The notes beneath the pieces were generated by a model, which was not told where the DNA came from, made no database searches, and was given only the letters and a program-made list of their open reading frames with translations. From assembly GCA_016711225.1 (NCBI GenBank), contig JADJTK010000001.1, positions 1-64,000 of the forward strand: a DNA stretch of 64,000 nt. The letters run 5' to 3'. The position numbers and the translations under genes were made by a program. Of the stretch, positions 44,164-55,100 are shown piece after piece (the stretch's first letter is position 1; every line of letters starts with the position of its first letter). The stretch is from Opitutaceae bacterium. GTDB lineage: Bacteria > Verrucomicrobiota > Verrucomicrobiia > Opitutales > Opitutaceae.

Positions 44164-46242
44164 TCAAGGTGCGGTCGCTGCGGACGCGGTGGGCGGCGCA
44201 GCCGCCGCCCGCGGCGCTAGGTTTGTCGCCAGAAACGCCTCGATCGCGGAGTAGAGCTTCACGCGGTTCTCGAGATCTGCCATGCCGTGGCCTTCGCCGC
44301 GTTCGAAGAGGGCGACGTGCGGCACGCCGTTCTTCTTGAGCTTCGCCACCAGCCGTTCCGATTGCTCCACGGAGGCGACCGGGTCGGATCTGCCGTGGGC
44401 CACGAAGACCGGGACCTGGATCTGCGCGGCGTAGCGAATCGGCGAAATGGAGTCGAAGTGCTCGCGGTCGGTCTTCGGGTCGCCGAGGAAGCGACGAAGG
44501 ACTCCCGTGCGGCCACGGCCCGAGCCGTCGGACTCGAAGCGTTTCGCTTCGGCGATCATTTCGGCCCAGTCGAACACCCCGCTGGTGGCCACGGCGCAGC
44601 GATAGAGCCCCTGTTCGTACGTGACCCCGCAGAGCGCGAGGTAGCCGCCAAAGGAGCCGCCCATGATCGCGATACGGTCGGGGTCGATGAGTCCGGTCTG
44701 GAGGAGCTTTCGCACCCCGTCGGTCACGTCGTCGTGCATCGCGCGGAAGGCCCAGAGGTCGCTGGCCGGGAAGCGCCATTGGGTGCCGATGGAGCCGCGG
44801 TAGTTGGCCTGGAACACCGCGTAGCCGCGGCTGGCGAGGAACTGGGCTTCAGCGTCGAAGCCCCAGGTGTCGCGCGCCCACGGGCCGCCGTGGGCCAGGA
44901 CGACCAGCGGAGCCGGACTCTCCTTTGAGGCGCCTGCGGGCAGGGTGAGATAGCCGTCGATGGCCACGCCCTCGCGATTCTTGTAGCTGAGGAAGGTCAT
45001 CGGGCGCATGCGCTCGGGATCGATCCACGGCGCCACGCTGGGCACCACGGGGGAGATGGCGCCCTTCTCGATGTCGATCAGCAGGAAGGCGGTCGGCCGG
45101 CGGTCCGAGCGCACGGAGACAAAGAAGCGCTTCTCCGCCCGGTCGCTGCCCATGATCGACACCACCGAGCCGGTGCTCAGCTTGCCGATGGAGGCCTCGA
45201 TCTTGCGCTGGAGCTTCTGATAGGCCGGTGCGAGCCAGGCGGTGGTGGGCATCTCGCGATCGAAGTGGATACCGAGAAGGCGGCCGTCGGCCGGATGCCG
45301 GTAGATCCGGCTGTGGCCGAGGTCGAACTTCTCGTCCTGGAGGATCTTCTCGCCCAAGAGACCGGTGGCGGCGTCCAGAAAATGGAGCGCGCGCGGCTTC
45401 CCTTTCTCCCGTGGACCCAGCACCACGAGCCCCCCGGCCTGGTCGCCCACTGCGACGATTTGGACTTCATCGAGGTCGACCGGGCAGGGCAGCCATTGTT
45501 TGCCATCGAAACGGTGCAGGTGGTTCTTGCCTTCCAATACCGTGATGGCGTAGGCCAGCTCGCCGGCAGCGTCGGTGAGGTAGTTGCGGGTGGCTCCGTT
45601 CTTGGGCACGGGGAAAGACCGCAGCACTTTGGCGAGGGTCCCATACTCAATCGACGATGGTTTGACGTAGGCCCCGGAGTTGATGGCAAACGGGTTGTCG
45701 CGGGCGCGCAGACCGTCGATCTGGACCACGCCCCGGTCGTTGCCGTGGTCGAAGGCGCTTCGGCGGATCCACACGAGCGGCTTATGGGGGGCGGCGAGGG
45801 GCGAACTCAACACTACGTCTGCGTTGCGATAGTCCACGCCGTAGCTTTGCTGGACGTCGTTGACCGGGGTGACGTACAGCCCTTCGGAAAACCGGTTGTC
45901 GGAGACGAGGGTCAGGATCAGCAGGTCGTCGCCGAGCCAATCCACGTGCCGGATATCCTTCTTACCGGGGCCGTACAGCCGCTGGTATTTGCGGCTGGCG
46001 ATGTCGTAGATGACAACCTCGCTGCGATCGATTCCGGTCGTGGTGGAGGCGAAAAAGTGGGTGCCGGCCGGGTTGAGCTCCGGGTTGGAGAACAGGTTGG
46101 GGCGGAAGAAGTCGGCGACGGGGATCGGCTCGGTGGCCGGCACCGGCACCTGGCGGTTGAGCAGGGGGTCGGGTTTTGCCGCGGAGGGGTTGCCGAGAGC
46201 CAGACAGAGTCCGGCGGCCATCCAGGAAGTCCAAGAACGCAT
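44164..46242 (-). CDS. S9-family serine peptidase (prolyl oligopeptidase/acylaminoacyl peptidase-like), exported
   Basis: A 692-residue peptidase with a signal peptide (MRSWTSWMAAGLCLALGNPS), so probably periplasmic. An N-terminal beta-propeller (about residues 40-400, for example NPELNPAGTHFFASTTTGID) gates access. The C-terminal alpha/beta hydrolase domain holds the catalytic triad: Ser in DRIAIMGGSFGGYLALCGVT, Asp in VFVAHGRSDPVASVEQSE and His in ERGEGHGMADLENRVK. APLVVLAHGGPWARDTWGFD forms the oxyanion-hole region. This class cleaves short peptides, commonly with Ala, Pro or acyl-blocked ends. The upstream frame extension is repeat DNA. It converges with galK. Confidence 0.9.
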   Translation of the reverse strand: MRSWTSWMAAGLCLALGNPSAAKPDPLLNRQVPVPATEPIPVADFFRPNLFSNPELNPAGTHFFASTTTGIDRSEVVIYDIASRKYQRLYGPGKKDIRHVDWLGDDLLILTLVSDNRFSEGLYVTPVNDVQQSYGVDYRNADVVLSSPLAAPHKPLVWIRRSAFDHGNDRGVVQIDGLRARDNPFAINSGAYVKPSSIEYGTLAKVLRSFPVPKNGATRNYLTDAAGELAYAITVLEGKNHLHRFDGKQWLPCPVDLDEVQIVAVGDQAGGLVVLGPREKGKPRALHFLDAATGLLGEKILQDEKFDLGHSRIYRHPADGRLLGIHFDREMPTTAWLAPAYQKLQRKIEASIGKLSTGSVVSIMGSDRAEKRFFVSVRSDRRPTAFLLIDIEKGAISPVVPSVAPWIDPERMRPMTFLSYKNREGVAIDGYLTLPAGASKESPAPLVVLAHGGPWARDTWGFDAEAQFLASRGYAVFQANYRGSIGTQWRFPASDLWAFRAMHDDVTDGVRKLLQTGLIDPDRIAIMGGSFGGYLALCGVTYEQGLYRCAVATSGVFDWAEMIAEAKRFESDGSGRGRTGVLRRFLGDPKTDREHFDSISPIRYAAQIQVPVFVAHGRSDPVASVEQSERLVAKLKKNGVPHVALFERGEGHGMADLENRVKLYSAIEAFLATNLAPRAAAAPPTASAATAP

Positions 46243-46608
46243 GGCGTCTTTGTGCCGCCCCCGGCACGACACGCAAGCTTGGTGGTGCCGGGGCACGCAC
46301 GGACGGTCCGGATGGTGGGCCCCAGCCGGGGGCCGCGACGGCAGGGCGTTGGGAAAACGGCTCGGGCGGAGCCTCGTCCTCCACAAGACAAGGACGCGAT
46401 CGGGGAGGGCGGCTGGAGGGCGAACCTCCCGGTGCGCGAGCTTGCTCGCGACGCGCGAGTGGGCTGTCGGGTGCAAGCACCCTCCCACAATCAGAGAAGG
46501 CGGAACGTAGAATGCAGAATGCCGAACCCTGAACCCTATATCCTAAACCGAACGCAGCCTGGCTCGGGCGGAGCCTCGCCCTCCATGATGGAAGGACGTG
46601 CCCGAGGG
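46243..46608. other. Repeat-filled intergenic stretch
   Basis: Contains two short copies of the GGCTCGGGCGGAGCCTCG repeat (46356-46384 and 46557-46584, each followed by CTCCA). Between them is a GCAGAAT/GAACCCT-type low-complexity run (46493-46545). Around 46435-46455 lies GCGAGCTTGCTCGCGACGCG, a hairpin with arms GCGAGC and GCTCGC. No gene is seen. The peptidase promoter should be at the left end. Confidence 0.6.
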
Positions 46609-47584
46609 TCAGATCATTCCCAGGACCGCGGCGAGCTCGGCGAAGTAGGCGTCGACCCAGGGATGAGCCCAGAGCAGATAGATCAGGCTGGCGGCCGAGA
46701 GCATCGGGCCGAAGGGTACCGGCATGCCCATGAGCCCGGGAGAAGCTTCCCCGGAGGGCGCGTCACCTTCGACTGAACCCGCGGCGGTTAGCGGCCATGG
46801 CCGGGGCGGCGTTGGCCGGCGGCGGCGTGGCCGCGGCCTCCGGTTCGCGGCGACGGAAGAGCAGCCAGATCAGCGTGGCGAATACCCCGAGGATGGCGCC
46901 GCCGAAGACCGAGAACACCGCGCCCTTCCACCCGACGAAGGCACCGATGCAGCCCAACAGCTTCACGTCGCCAAAGCCCATGGCTTCTTTCCGCAGCACG
47001 ACCTCGGCGAGCAGCCCGATCCAGAGCACCAGCGCGGAGCCGATGAAGAGTCCAAGCACGGCATCCGTGCCGGCATTGATGCTGGCCAGCATGAAGAAGT
47101 CGTGGGTCCGGCCGTGTAGCGAGGGCACCGCCAAGGCGAGCACCACCCCGATCACCGCCCCGCCGATCGAGAAACGGTCGGGGATGATCATGTGGTCGAT
47201 GTCGATGAACGATGCGGCGACGAGGATCGCGACAAAGAGCATTGCGCAGAACGCCTTGCCCGGACCGAACTCCATCGCACAGGTCAGGAAGAGCAACCCG
47301 GTCAGCAGCTCGATTGCCGGATATCGGATACTGAAGGGGCGCCCGCAGCAGCGGGCCCGGCCGCGCAGGAGGAGCCAGCTCAGGATGGGAAGGTTGTCGA
47401 ACCAGCGGACGGGCTGGCCGCAGGCGCAGTGCGAGCCGGGGAACACGACGGACTTGCCGGCCGGTATGCGATAGATGCAGACGTTGAGGAAGCTGCCGAT
47501 GCACGCGCCGAACACGAAGGCCGCCACGGGGAAGAACCAGGGGAAGTCGGCGTGGACGATGCGGAGTTCTTCGAGGATGATCAT
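46609..47584 (-). CDS. Prepilin peptidase (type IV prepilin leader peptidase, frameshifted near 46780)
   Basis: Inner-membrane aspartic peptidase that cleaves, and often N-methylates, type IV pilin or type II secretion pseudopilin precursors. The first hydrophobic segment leads to the conserved FGACIGSFLNVCIYRIPAGK. The cytosolic zinc-type loop reads SHCACGQPVRWFDN ... RARCCGRPFSIRYP, with spacing altered from the usual CxxC pair. The catalytic Asp residues are in FIDIDHMIIPD and GFGDVKLLGCIGAFVGWKGA. The first frame stops at 46763, but the other frame continues the family C-terminus (GMPVPFGPMLSAASLIYLLW ... AAVLGMI) to 46609, so one net base has shifted near 46780. The remaining pilus genes are not in this window. 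Confidence 0.85.
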
Positions 47585-47772
47585 GGGGTGCGGAGAAACC
47601 GGAATTTGGATCTACAGAAGGCGACGAAGGCCGCGAAGCGCAAGCGGGGGGATTCAGTTTGGGGTAACAGCGGCATCCGCCCTGGTCCATGGGGACAAGA
47701 TCAGAAGTCGGAGTTCGGGTCGGGTCAGTGACGAGCGGGTATTTGATTCCTTCGTTGCCTTTTCGGCGCACT
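47585..47772. repeat. Short gap with CAGAAGGCGACGAAGG-type repeats
   Basis: ACAGAAGGCGACGAAGGCC (47615 on) and, in reverse, AAAGGCAACGAAGGAATC (about 47743-47760) are related to each other and to 183-205. The pair is in inverted orientation between the prepilin peptidase and aroE genes. Confidence 0.5.
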
Positions 47773-48685
47773 CTATCCCGGGGCCAGCGCGGCAGCGGCG
47801 GCGCGCTGCATTTTGTCGGCGGGGACAGCGGCGCCCGTCCACAGGCTGAGCGCGCGGGCGCCTTGGTGCACGAGCATGGCGAGCCCGTTGGCGTGGGGGA
47901 TGCCGAGGGCGGCGGCGGCCTGCAGCAAGGGCGGACGCGGCGGGTTGTAGATCATGTCGAAGACGCCGGCCGGCCGGGGCCAGAGCGCGAGATCGATCGG
48001 CGGGGGCTCGTCGGCGCGCAGGCCGGAGGAGGTGGCGTTGATGAGAATAGCGCCAGCCGGCAGGTCGGGCGGAGGCGCTCCGAGAAGGAAGTCGCGCAAC
48101 TTGGCCTGGCCGACGAGCGGGCGCACCTGCTGGAGCAACGCGTCGAGCGAACCGCGGCTGCGGTTGCCCACCGACAGGGAGCGGCAGCCCTGGCGCAGGC
48201 ACTCGACGGCGGCGGCTACGAGCGGCACCGCCGGCACCGAGCAGAATCACGTCGGCTCCCGCGAGGGAGGCCCCGAGCTCCTGGGTGATGCCGGTGGCCA
48301 GGCCGTAACCGTCGGTATTGAACCCCTCGTAGCCTTCGGGCGTGCGGCGCAGGGTGTTGACGGCGCCGATGTCGCGAGCGTGCGCATCCACGCGGTGGAT
48401 GAGATCGAGGGCCAGCACTTTGTGCGGGACGGTGAGATTGAGACCGGCAAAGCCGCGTTGATGGAGCAGGGCCAACGCCTCGCCGAGGCGTTCCGGGGGC
48501 ACGTCGCATTTCCAGTAGCGCCAGGAGGCGAAACGTGGGTGGTCAGCGGCCAACGCCTGCAGAGCGGCGTTGTGCATGTGCGGCGACAGCGAATGCTTGA
48601 CCGGATGCCCGAGCACGGCGAGGTGGGTGCCCGGCTCGGCCCAGGTGGCGATGTCGTCGAGGGTGAGGGTGTCTTCCGGTCGCAT
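47773..48685 (-). CDS. aroE: Shikimate dehydrogenase (frameshift near 48235)
   Basis: Reduces 3-dehydroshikimate to shikimate with NADPH in aromatic amino-acid synthesis. The shikimate-binding motif is VLGHPVKHSLSPHMHNAAL and the catalytic Lys is in LNLTVPHKVLA. AVNTLRRTPEGYEGFNTDG is typical. The NADP-binding loop VILLGAGGAAR is where the frame breaks. The next frame goes on PLVAAAVECLRQGCRSLSVG, ILINATSSGLRADEPP, VFDMIYNPPRPPLLQAA and ends GLAMLVHQGARALSLWTGA, as the family does. One net base has been gained near 48235. Start ATG gives MRPEDTLTLDDIATWAEPG, and a longer form adds 29 residues that look like repeat DNA. Since both halves are intact, a sequencing indel is likely. Confidence 0.87.
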
Positions 48686-48756
48686 TCCTTGGGCGGTTAC
48701 GATGGAGGGATCCGGGCCGGGAACGAGCGAGAAGTTGGCCCGGCACGGAGTGGCGT

Positions 48757-48842
48757 GGGTCTCCAGACCCATGGGCCGGGGTGGAGCACGAGGTCGGCGG
48801 GCCCGGGCTGCTTCGGGGACAGGTCGGAGACCCGTGCCACAG
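48757..48842. repeat. Inverted GTGGCACGGGTCTCC-type repeats
   Basis: GTGGCGTGGGTCTCCAGACC followed by CATGG (48757 on, with hairpin arms TGGGTCT and AGACCCA) and, reversed, GGAGACCCGTGCCAC (48827-48841). A third copy, GTGGCACGGGTCTCTCGCCC, lies at 58756. It fills the gap between aroE and sufE. Confidence 0.55.
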
Positions 48843-48895
48843 CGGAGTCAGGGCGCGGCGAGGATGGGCGAACGTTGGGCGACGGAGCGCGGCTC

Positions 48896-49297
48896 CTACC
48901 CGGCGAAGGCGCGGATCGCATCGCGCGCCTTCGCGAAGGCCTCGCGGCGCGTGCCGGTGAGATGTTTGAGGAGTTCGAGGGCGGCGAGGAAGGTGGGCTC
49001 GAGGGCCACGATCTCGGCCGGGAGGGCGCCGTCGTAGAGCGAGGCGAGGGTGCCCACCAGGGCGCGCACGGCGGGCGCTTCGGCGTCGGTGCGGAAATGG
49101 CAGCGGCCGTCGCGGCGTTCGGCGACGAGCCAAACGCGCGATTGGCAACCAGGTACGCGGTGGGCCTCGGCCCGCTCGGCAGCGGCGAGGCCGGGGCGGT
49201 GGCGATCACGGCGCAGGAGTTCCTCTAGGCGCTCCTGCCAACTGGGCAGGAAGGCGAGGTCGGCGATCAGGGCGGCTTCGCGGGCGGCGGGGGTCAT
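48896..49297 (-). CDS. sufE: SufE-family sulfur acceptor protein
   Basis: A 133-residue protein that takes sulfane sulfur from the SufS cysteine desulfurase for iron-sulfur cluster assembly. The SufE fold begins with LAFLPSWQERLEELLRRDRH and the acceptor cysteine lies in the motif HRVPGCQSRVWLVAERRDGR (C51). Then come DAEAPAVRALVGTLASLYDG and a last helix containing LKHLTGTRREAFAKARDAIR. Its length matches E. coli SufE. SufS and SufBCD are not in the window. It is followed by aroE on the same strand, 210 bp apart, with repeats between them. Confidence 0.88.
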   Translation of the reverse strand: MTPAAREAALIADLAFLPSWQERLEELLRRDRHRPGLAAAERAEAHRVPGCQSRVWLVAERRDGRCHFRTDAEAPAVRALVGTLASLYDGALPAEIVALEPTFLAALELLKHLTGTRREAFAKARDAIRAFAG

Positions 49298-49420
49298 CGG
49301 GAGCGAGGTAGCGAGCGGCAGGAGCCAACGGCGATCACGAGGGGTCGGCGGGGGTTATTCAGAGTCTGGAGGCGGGTTTCCCGAAGGGGCCGAAGGACTC
49401 GAGGGCTCGGCCGGGTGATC

Positions 49421-51889
49421 TCAGGGGAGCTTCTGCAGGCGCTCTCGCAACATCGGGAAGTCGGGGTTGAGGCGCAGGGCTTCCTCCCATTCGCGGCGGG
49501 CGTCGAGGGGGCGACCGGCGAACAAGAGCGCGTAACCCAGGGCGGCATGGGCCTCGGGATCCGCGGGCTGGAGACTTGCGGCCTTCTCGTACGGGGGGAT
49601 GGCCTCGGTGAAGCGTTTCTGACGGACGAGGATCTCGGCCCAGGTGGTATAGGGCTCGGGGTTCTCGGGCTGGAGCGCGATGGCTTGTTGGAGGCTGGCG
49701 GCGGCCTCGTCGTAGGTGCCCAGTTGCACGGCGGCGCGGGCTAGGCCGAGGAGGGCCGGGATGGCGGAGGAATCGGCGGCGAGGGCCTGGCGAAAACGGG
49801 CGGCGGCGGGAGCGGCCTGCTGGCGGGCGAGGAGCAGGAGTCCGGCTTCCGTCTGCGCGGCGGCGAAGGTGGGCTGGAGCCGGGCGGCGGCCTCGAAGGC
49901 GGCCAGCGCCGCATCCAGTTCCTGGTTTTGGCGGAGAGCGAGGCCGAGGCCGTAATGGATGGCGGCATCGGCCGGGGCGGCGGCGGCGGCCAGGCGGTAG
50001 TGTTCACACGCCGTGGCGGTTTGGCCGGCGAGGCGAAGAAGATTGGCGTAGTTGGTACGCGCGATCGGGGCGGTGGGGGCGAGCTCGACCGCCCGGCCGG
50101 CGTGGGCGAGCGCGTCGTCGGTGCGTCCAAGGTCGGCGAGGAGGAGGGCGTAGCGGGTGTGCAGCGCGGCCGTGGTGGGGTGTTGCACGAGCGCCGCCTC
50201 GAAACGGCGGACGGCATCGTCGCCAAGCCCGGTGGCGGCTTCGGTTTCCGCGAGCGTCATCAGGACCTCGAGGCGGTCGGGCTGGAGGTCGAGCGCCGCC
50301 CGGAAGGCGGCGAGTGCTTCGTCGACGCGCTGTTGGGAGAGCAGGAGGAGGGCGAGCGCGTACTGCGTGTCGGCCTCGTGGGGTTTGGCGGCGAGGCTGG
50401 CGCGGTAGTCGGCCTCGGCGTCGGCGAAGCGGCCCTGCTTGGTGGCGAGGCGGGCCCGGGTGGCGAGGGCGATCGGGTTCTTCGGGGCGAGCTCGAGGGC
50501 GCGTTGGACGTGGGGGGTGGCCTCGGCATCGTGGCCCCCGTCTTCCAGGGTGAAGCCCAAGAATACTTCGGCCTCGGTGTTGTTGGGGACGCAGTCGATG
50601 GCGTGCTGGTAGAGCGCTACCGAGCTGCGCCAGTGGCCCTGTTGGTCGATAGAACGGATACCAAGGCCGGCGAGCACGACGCCGGCGAGCACCGCCTTGG
50701 CAGCGGTGGAGGTGGCGAGTGCGCGTAGCGTCCAGGCGAGCGCGTACGAGAGCCCAAGGGTGGGCAGGTAGGTGTAGCGGTCGGCGATGGACTGGAAACC
50801 GACTTGGACGATCCCGATCACCGGCACGAGCATGCCCAGAAACCAGAGCCAGCCGACGAGCAGCCACGGGCGCGGGCGCCCTTGGTGGAGCGCGAACGCG
50901 GTCACCGCGGTGAGCAGGAGGATCGCCCCAGCGACGATCGCGAGCGGCCAGGTGCCGGGATGCGGGTAGGCGACGACGAGATCGAAGGGCCAGAAGAACT
51001 TGCCGAGGTAGCGCGCGACAGCCACCGGGGCGTTGGCGAGACGGTCGAGCAGCGAGAGTTGCAGCACGAAGGCACCGCCGGCCTGCTGGGTATGCATCGC
51101 GACGAGGGAAAAAAGTGCGGCGAGCGCGGCGAAGGGAAGCTTCTCCATTAGCAGTGCGGGCCAGGTGACGGGAACGGGCTGACTGGCAGGGTTCCCCGGA
51201 ATGGCGGGCATAGAGCTCGCCCCACCAAGAGGGGTCGGAAGCGGCGCGCGGCGTAGCGGCCAGAAGTCGAGCAGCAGCAATACGCCGGGCAGGGTCACGA
51301 GCATCGGCTTGCTCAGCAGGCCGCCGAGGAAGCAGAGCAGCGTGAGCGCGTAGCGTCGCCAAACCTCGGTTGCGCCGGGGCGGCTGGTGCGCCGACTCTC
51401 GGCGTAACCGACGTAGGTCCAGAGCGTGAGCAGGAAGAAGAAGCCGCTGAGCACGTCTTTGCGCTCGCTTACCCAGGTGACGGATTCGACCCGAAGCGGG
51501 TGCCAGGCGAAGAGAGCCGCGCAGAGAGCGGAGGCCCAGAACGAGGCGGTGAGGCGCCGCAGCAGCAGGAAGGCCAGCGCGGCGTTGGCGGCGTGCCAGA
51601 GGACGCTGGTCAGGTGGTGTCCCCAGGGGCGCAGGCCGTAGAGTTGCCCGTCGACAAGGTGGGAGAGGCGTGTGAGCGGATTCCAGATTACGCCTTCGCC
51701 GGTAAAGGCCCAGCGCAGGCTCTCCCCGGTGAGGCCGGCCTGGACGTGGGGGTTGTTGAAGATGTGGCCGCTGTCGTCGTAGTTGACGAAGCCGAACCCC
51801 ACCGAGCGGCCGAAGAGCAGCAGGGTGCCGATGAAGAGCAATAGGGTCATCAGCCAGGGGCGGCGGACGGTAGAGAACGACGGCGACAT
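49421..51889 (-). CDS. TMTC-like polytopic membrane protein with C-terminal TPR repeats
   Basis: An 822-residue membrane protein. The N-terminal half has about ten or eleven hydrophobic segments and the conserved first loop FGFVNYDDSGHIFNNPHVQA ... NPLTRLSHLVDGQLYGL, which carries the DD motif of GT-C fold mannosyltransferase-like proteins. HAANAALAFLLLRRL and ALFAWHPLRVESVTWVSERK follow. The C-terminal 400 residues are tandem TPR units (AEVFLGFTLEDGGHDAEATP, AALDLQPDRLEVLMTLAETE, AHAALGYALLFAGRPLDARR). This matches the bacterial relatives of animal TMTC O-mannosyltransferases. Transfer of a lipid-linked sugar to exported proteins is plausible but not shown. Confidence 0.8.
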   Translation of the reverse strand: MSPSFSTVRRPWLMTLLLFIGTLLLFGRSVGFGFVNYDDSGHIFNNPHVQAGLTGESLRWAFTGEGVIWNPLTRLSHLVDGQLYGLRPWGHHLTSVLWHAANAALAFLLLRRLTASFWASALCAALFAWHPLRVESVTWVSERKDVLSGFFFLLTLWTYVGYAESRRTSRPGATEVWRRYALTLLCFLGGLLSKPMLVTLPGVLLLLDFWPLRRAPLPTPLGGASSMPAIPGNPASQPVPVTWPALLMEKLPFAALAALFSLVAMHTQQAGGAFVLQLSLLDRLANAPVAVARYLGKFFWPFDLVVAYPHPGTWPLAIVAGAILLLTAVTAFALHQGRPRPWLLVGWLWFLGMLVPVIGIVQVGFQSIADRYTYLPTLGLSYALAWTLRALATSTAAKAVLAGVVLAGLGIRSIDQQGHWRSSVALYQHAIDCVPNNTEAEVFLGFTLEDGGHDAEATPHVQRALELAPKNPIALATRARLATKQGRFADAEADYRASLAAKPHEADTQYALALLLLSQQRVDEALAAFRAALDLQPDRLEVLMTLAETEAATGLGDDAVRRFEAALVQHPTTAALHTRYALLLADLGRTDDALAHAGRAVELAPTAPIARTNYANLLRLAGQTATACEHYRLAAAAAPADAAIHYGLGLALRQNQELDAALAAFEAAARLQPTFAAAQTEAGLLLLARQQAAPAAARFRQALAADSSAIPALLGLARAAVQLGTYDEAAASLQQAIALQPENPEPYTTWAEILVRQKRFTEAIPPYEKAASLQPADPEAHAALGYALLFAGRPLDARREWEEALRLNPDFPMLRERLQKLP

Positions 51890-52133
51890 TGCGCCGATCC
51901 AAGTCGGCGCCGGGGAAAATGCAGGCCTTTTCCCGCGAGCCCGAGTGCGAGCTTGCCTCGGGGCGTCCGTTGGTGGCTTCGCGTTCGGTGGGTGTCGTTG
52001 GTAGGGTAACCTGAGTGTGGAGCGGCAGCGGCCGCCTGTTCGGAATTGGCAAAGGGTTGTTTGGATGGACGGGGGTGGGGCTTAATTGCTCGGTCGGCGA
52101 GCCGAAGAGCATTACCGCTCGGGTCATTCCACA

Positions 52134-55100
52134 ATGCGGTTCCCACACCCTCTTGCCTTGCATTTTGCGGTATTGTCCGCAGTTCGGCCCCTCAGCCATC
52201 GGTTGGGGAGCGTGCTCGGCCTTGCGGTGTTGCTCGGTCTGGCACTCTGGCCAGAACGGGCGGCGGCGCTGGATCCGGCCAGAGCGCTTGCCCAATACAA
52301 TGCGCGGACTTGGCGCAGAATGGATCGGCTGCCTTCCGAAGCGATCACGGCCATCGTCCAGTCGGGCGATGGGCACCTCTGGCTCGGCACCCGGCGGGGT
52401 TTGGTGGATTTTGATGGGGTGGAGTTTCGCTCCCTTGGTCTGCCCGGCCAAAGTGAGGGGTTCTCTCGGGTTGTCTCCAGCCTCACGCTTCGTCGGGACG
52501 GCGGCCTTTGGGTCGGCACCGAACGCGGTGGTTATGGTCTTTTCGACGGTACCCGCTTCGGTCGTTTGCCGCATACCAATCTCGGCGGGGACTATCCGAC
52601 CACGCGCTGCATGTTGGAAGCCCCTGACGGTTCGTTGTGGATCAGTACTGCGGGTATGGTCGGCCGGCGCTCTGCGGAGGGAGTCGAGGAGGTTGTTTCC
52701 AAGGAGATGGACGTGTTCTGCATGCAGAGGGATACCCGTGGTCGCGTCTGGTTGGGCACGGCTGCGCATGGTCTCTATTACTGGGAGAACGGGCGCCTTG
52801 TGCATGTCGAGGGCGCTGCTGCGCAACTCTGGGGCAACAACCTGATCCACGCTTTGGCGGTCTCACTGGATGGTGTTGTGTGGGTTGGTGCCACCAATGG
52901 GGTGCATAGCATCGACCCCGATCTCACGCCGCGGGCTTCGATCGGCTTCGGTGGCCAGACGCGTGCTCTGCTGGTGGATAGAAATGGCGTGTTGTGGATC
53001 GGCGGCCTGTTCGACGGGTTGTTGCGTTTTCGGGATGGCGCCTTGGAGCGGCTCGGTCGTGGGGATGGGATCGCAAGCGATCATGTCCTGACCCTCGCCG
53101 AGTCGGCCGACGGCAGCCTTTGGGTCGGGACGGAGGATGGCCTCACCCAGATCTCGGACGTGAAGTTTCCGATCGTCTCGCGGGCCGAAGGTTTGTCCGG
53201 CGATGCCTGCTTGAGCGTGGCTGCCGCTCCGGAAGGTGGAATCTGGGCGGGAACTACCAACGGGTTGACCCGCATCGTCGACGGCCGGTGCACGTCGTTC
53301 GGACGTGATCGTACCGATGGTTTCTCGTCGGAGTGGATCCGGCGGGTGTTTGTCGCGCGCAACGGAGATCTCTACCTTCTGGGCGGGAAGCAGGATCTGA
53401 GTCGTTTCCGGGCCGGCCGTGTTGAGAAAACTTGGGCACTCGGGGTCTGGTCGCAATCGATTGCGGAGGACGACGCGGGAGTGATGCTCTCCGTCGGCGA
53501 CACGTTGGTGCGGGTTGTGGACGACAAAATCGTGCCGTACCGGCTGCCTGACGGAGTCGAGCCGCGTTTTGGTTGGGTCAACAAGATGTTGGTAGCGCGC
53601 GACGGCGCGCTCTGGGTGGCCTCGAATTCGGGCCTGGTCCAGATCCGTGACGGCAAGGCTCACGACTGGATGCGTGGACGCACGGAGACGGATCAGGCTT
53701 TCTATGCGCTGAGCGAGGACGACGCCGGCGCGATCTGGGCGGTGCGGAGCTCCGGGTTGGTGCGCATCAAGGATGGACGCATCGACACCGTGAGCCATCG
53801 GCAGGGGCTTTACTCGGATCATGTGTTCACCATCGTGGCGGACCTGCTGGGCAATTTCTGGATGGACTCCTCCGAGGGGTTTTTCCGCGTGGCCCAGCGC
53901 GAGCTCAACGCCGTGGCCGACGGCCGGCTGGAAATAGTGGAATGCACCGTTTTCGACGGCTCGCATGTCGTGAAGACATCGGAGAAGTCGAACAGCGAGT
54001 ATTCGGGTTGCCGATCGACCGACGGCCGGATCTGGCTGCCCAGTGCCAAGGGGGTGATCCAGATCGATCCGTCGCATCTTCCGGTCAACTCCCTGCCGCC
54101 ACCGCTCCGGCTGGAGCGCGTGCTGTTCGACGGCCGCGCGTATCCCACCGATCGCGAGCCGCAGATCGAGGCTGGAGTCCGGAATCTGGAGTTCGACTAC
54201 GTCGCGATCGACTACCAGTCGCCGGAGCGCATCCGCTATCGCTACCGGCTTGAAGGGTACCAGACCGACTGGGTCGAGGCGGGGGCGCGGCGGTCGGCGT
54301 TCTTCACCAATCTGCCAGCGGGTCGCTATCACTTCCGGGTGCAGGCGTGCAACGCCGACGGGGTCTGGAATACCGCCGGGGCCGGGCTCAGTTTCGTGCT
54401 GCCGACGTATATCCACAATCGCTGGTGGTTCCGTGCCGTCCTCGTGGTGGCAGGGGTGGGGTTGTTGGCCTTGGCCTGGTTCGCTCGCGAGCGCCGGCGC
54501 CGTCACGAGATTGCGGAGATCCGGCACCGGGAGGAACTCCAGCTGCAGATGATCGAGAGTTCGCCGGTGCCGATGGTGATGCTCGATCAGCCCCAGCAGA
54601 TTCTCTACGTGAACGCCGCGTTCACCCGGGTGTTCGGCTACGCCGCGGCGGAGATCCCGGACCTCGAGACCTGGTGGCGGTTGGCCAAGGCGGAGTCGGT
54701 GGCGAACGAGGAATGGGTCCACGGTTGGCGCCGCCGGATCGCCGAAGCGGCCGCGACCCGACGCTCGATCGAGCCGGTGGCAACCGCCGTGGCCCACAAA
54801 GACGGCTCGCTCCGCCATACCGTCGTCACCACCTCTGCCGTGGGGGAACGGACGTTGGTCATCTGCTCGGACCTCACCGAACAGAAACGCGCCGAGGAAG
54901 CGCAACGGCGCATCGAGGAGCAGTTGCGCCAGACCCAGAAGATGGAGGCGGTGGGCCGGCTTTCCGGCGGCATCGCCCATGATTTCAACAACCTCCTGAC
55001 CGTGATTCTCGGCAACGTCATGTTGCTCGAACGCGAGACGTTGCCGCAGGGCATCACCCACCTGATTGGTGAAATTCGAGGGGCGTCGTCTCGCGCCTCC

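Noticed and set aside
50004..52850. 948-codon minus-strand ORF overlapping the TPR membrane protein
   Set aside because: Arginine and proline-rich out-of-frame translation. The TMTC-like protein and sensor kinase explain the DNA.
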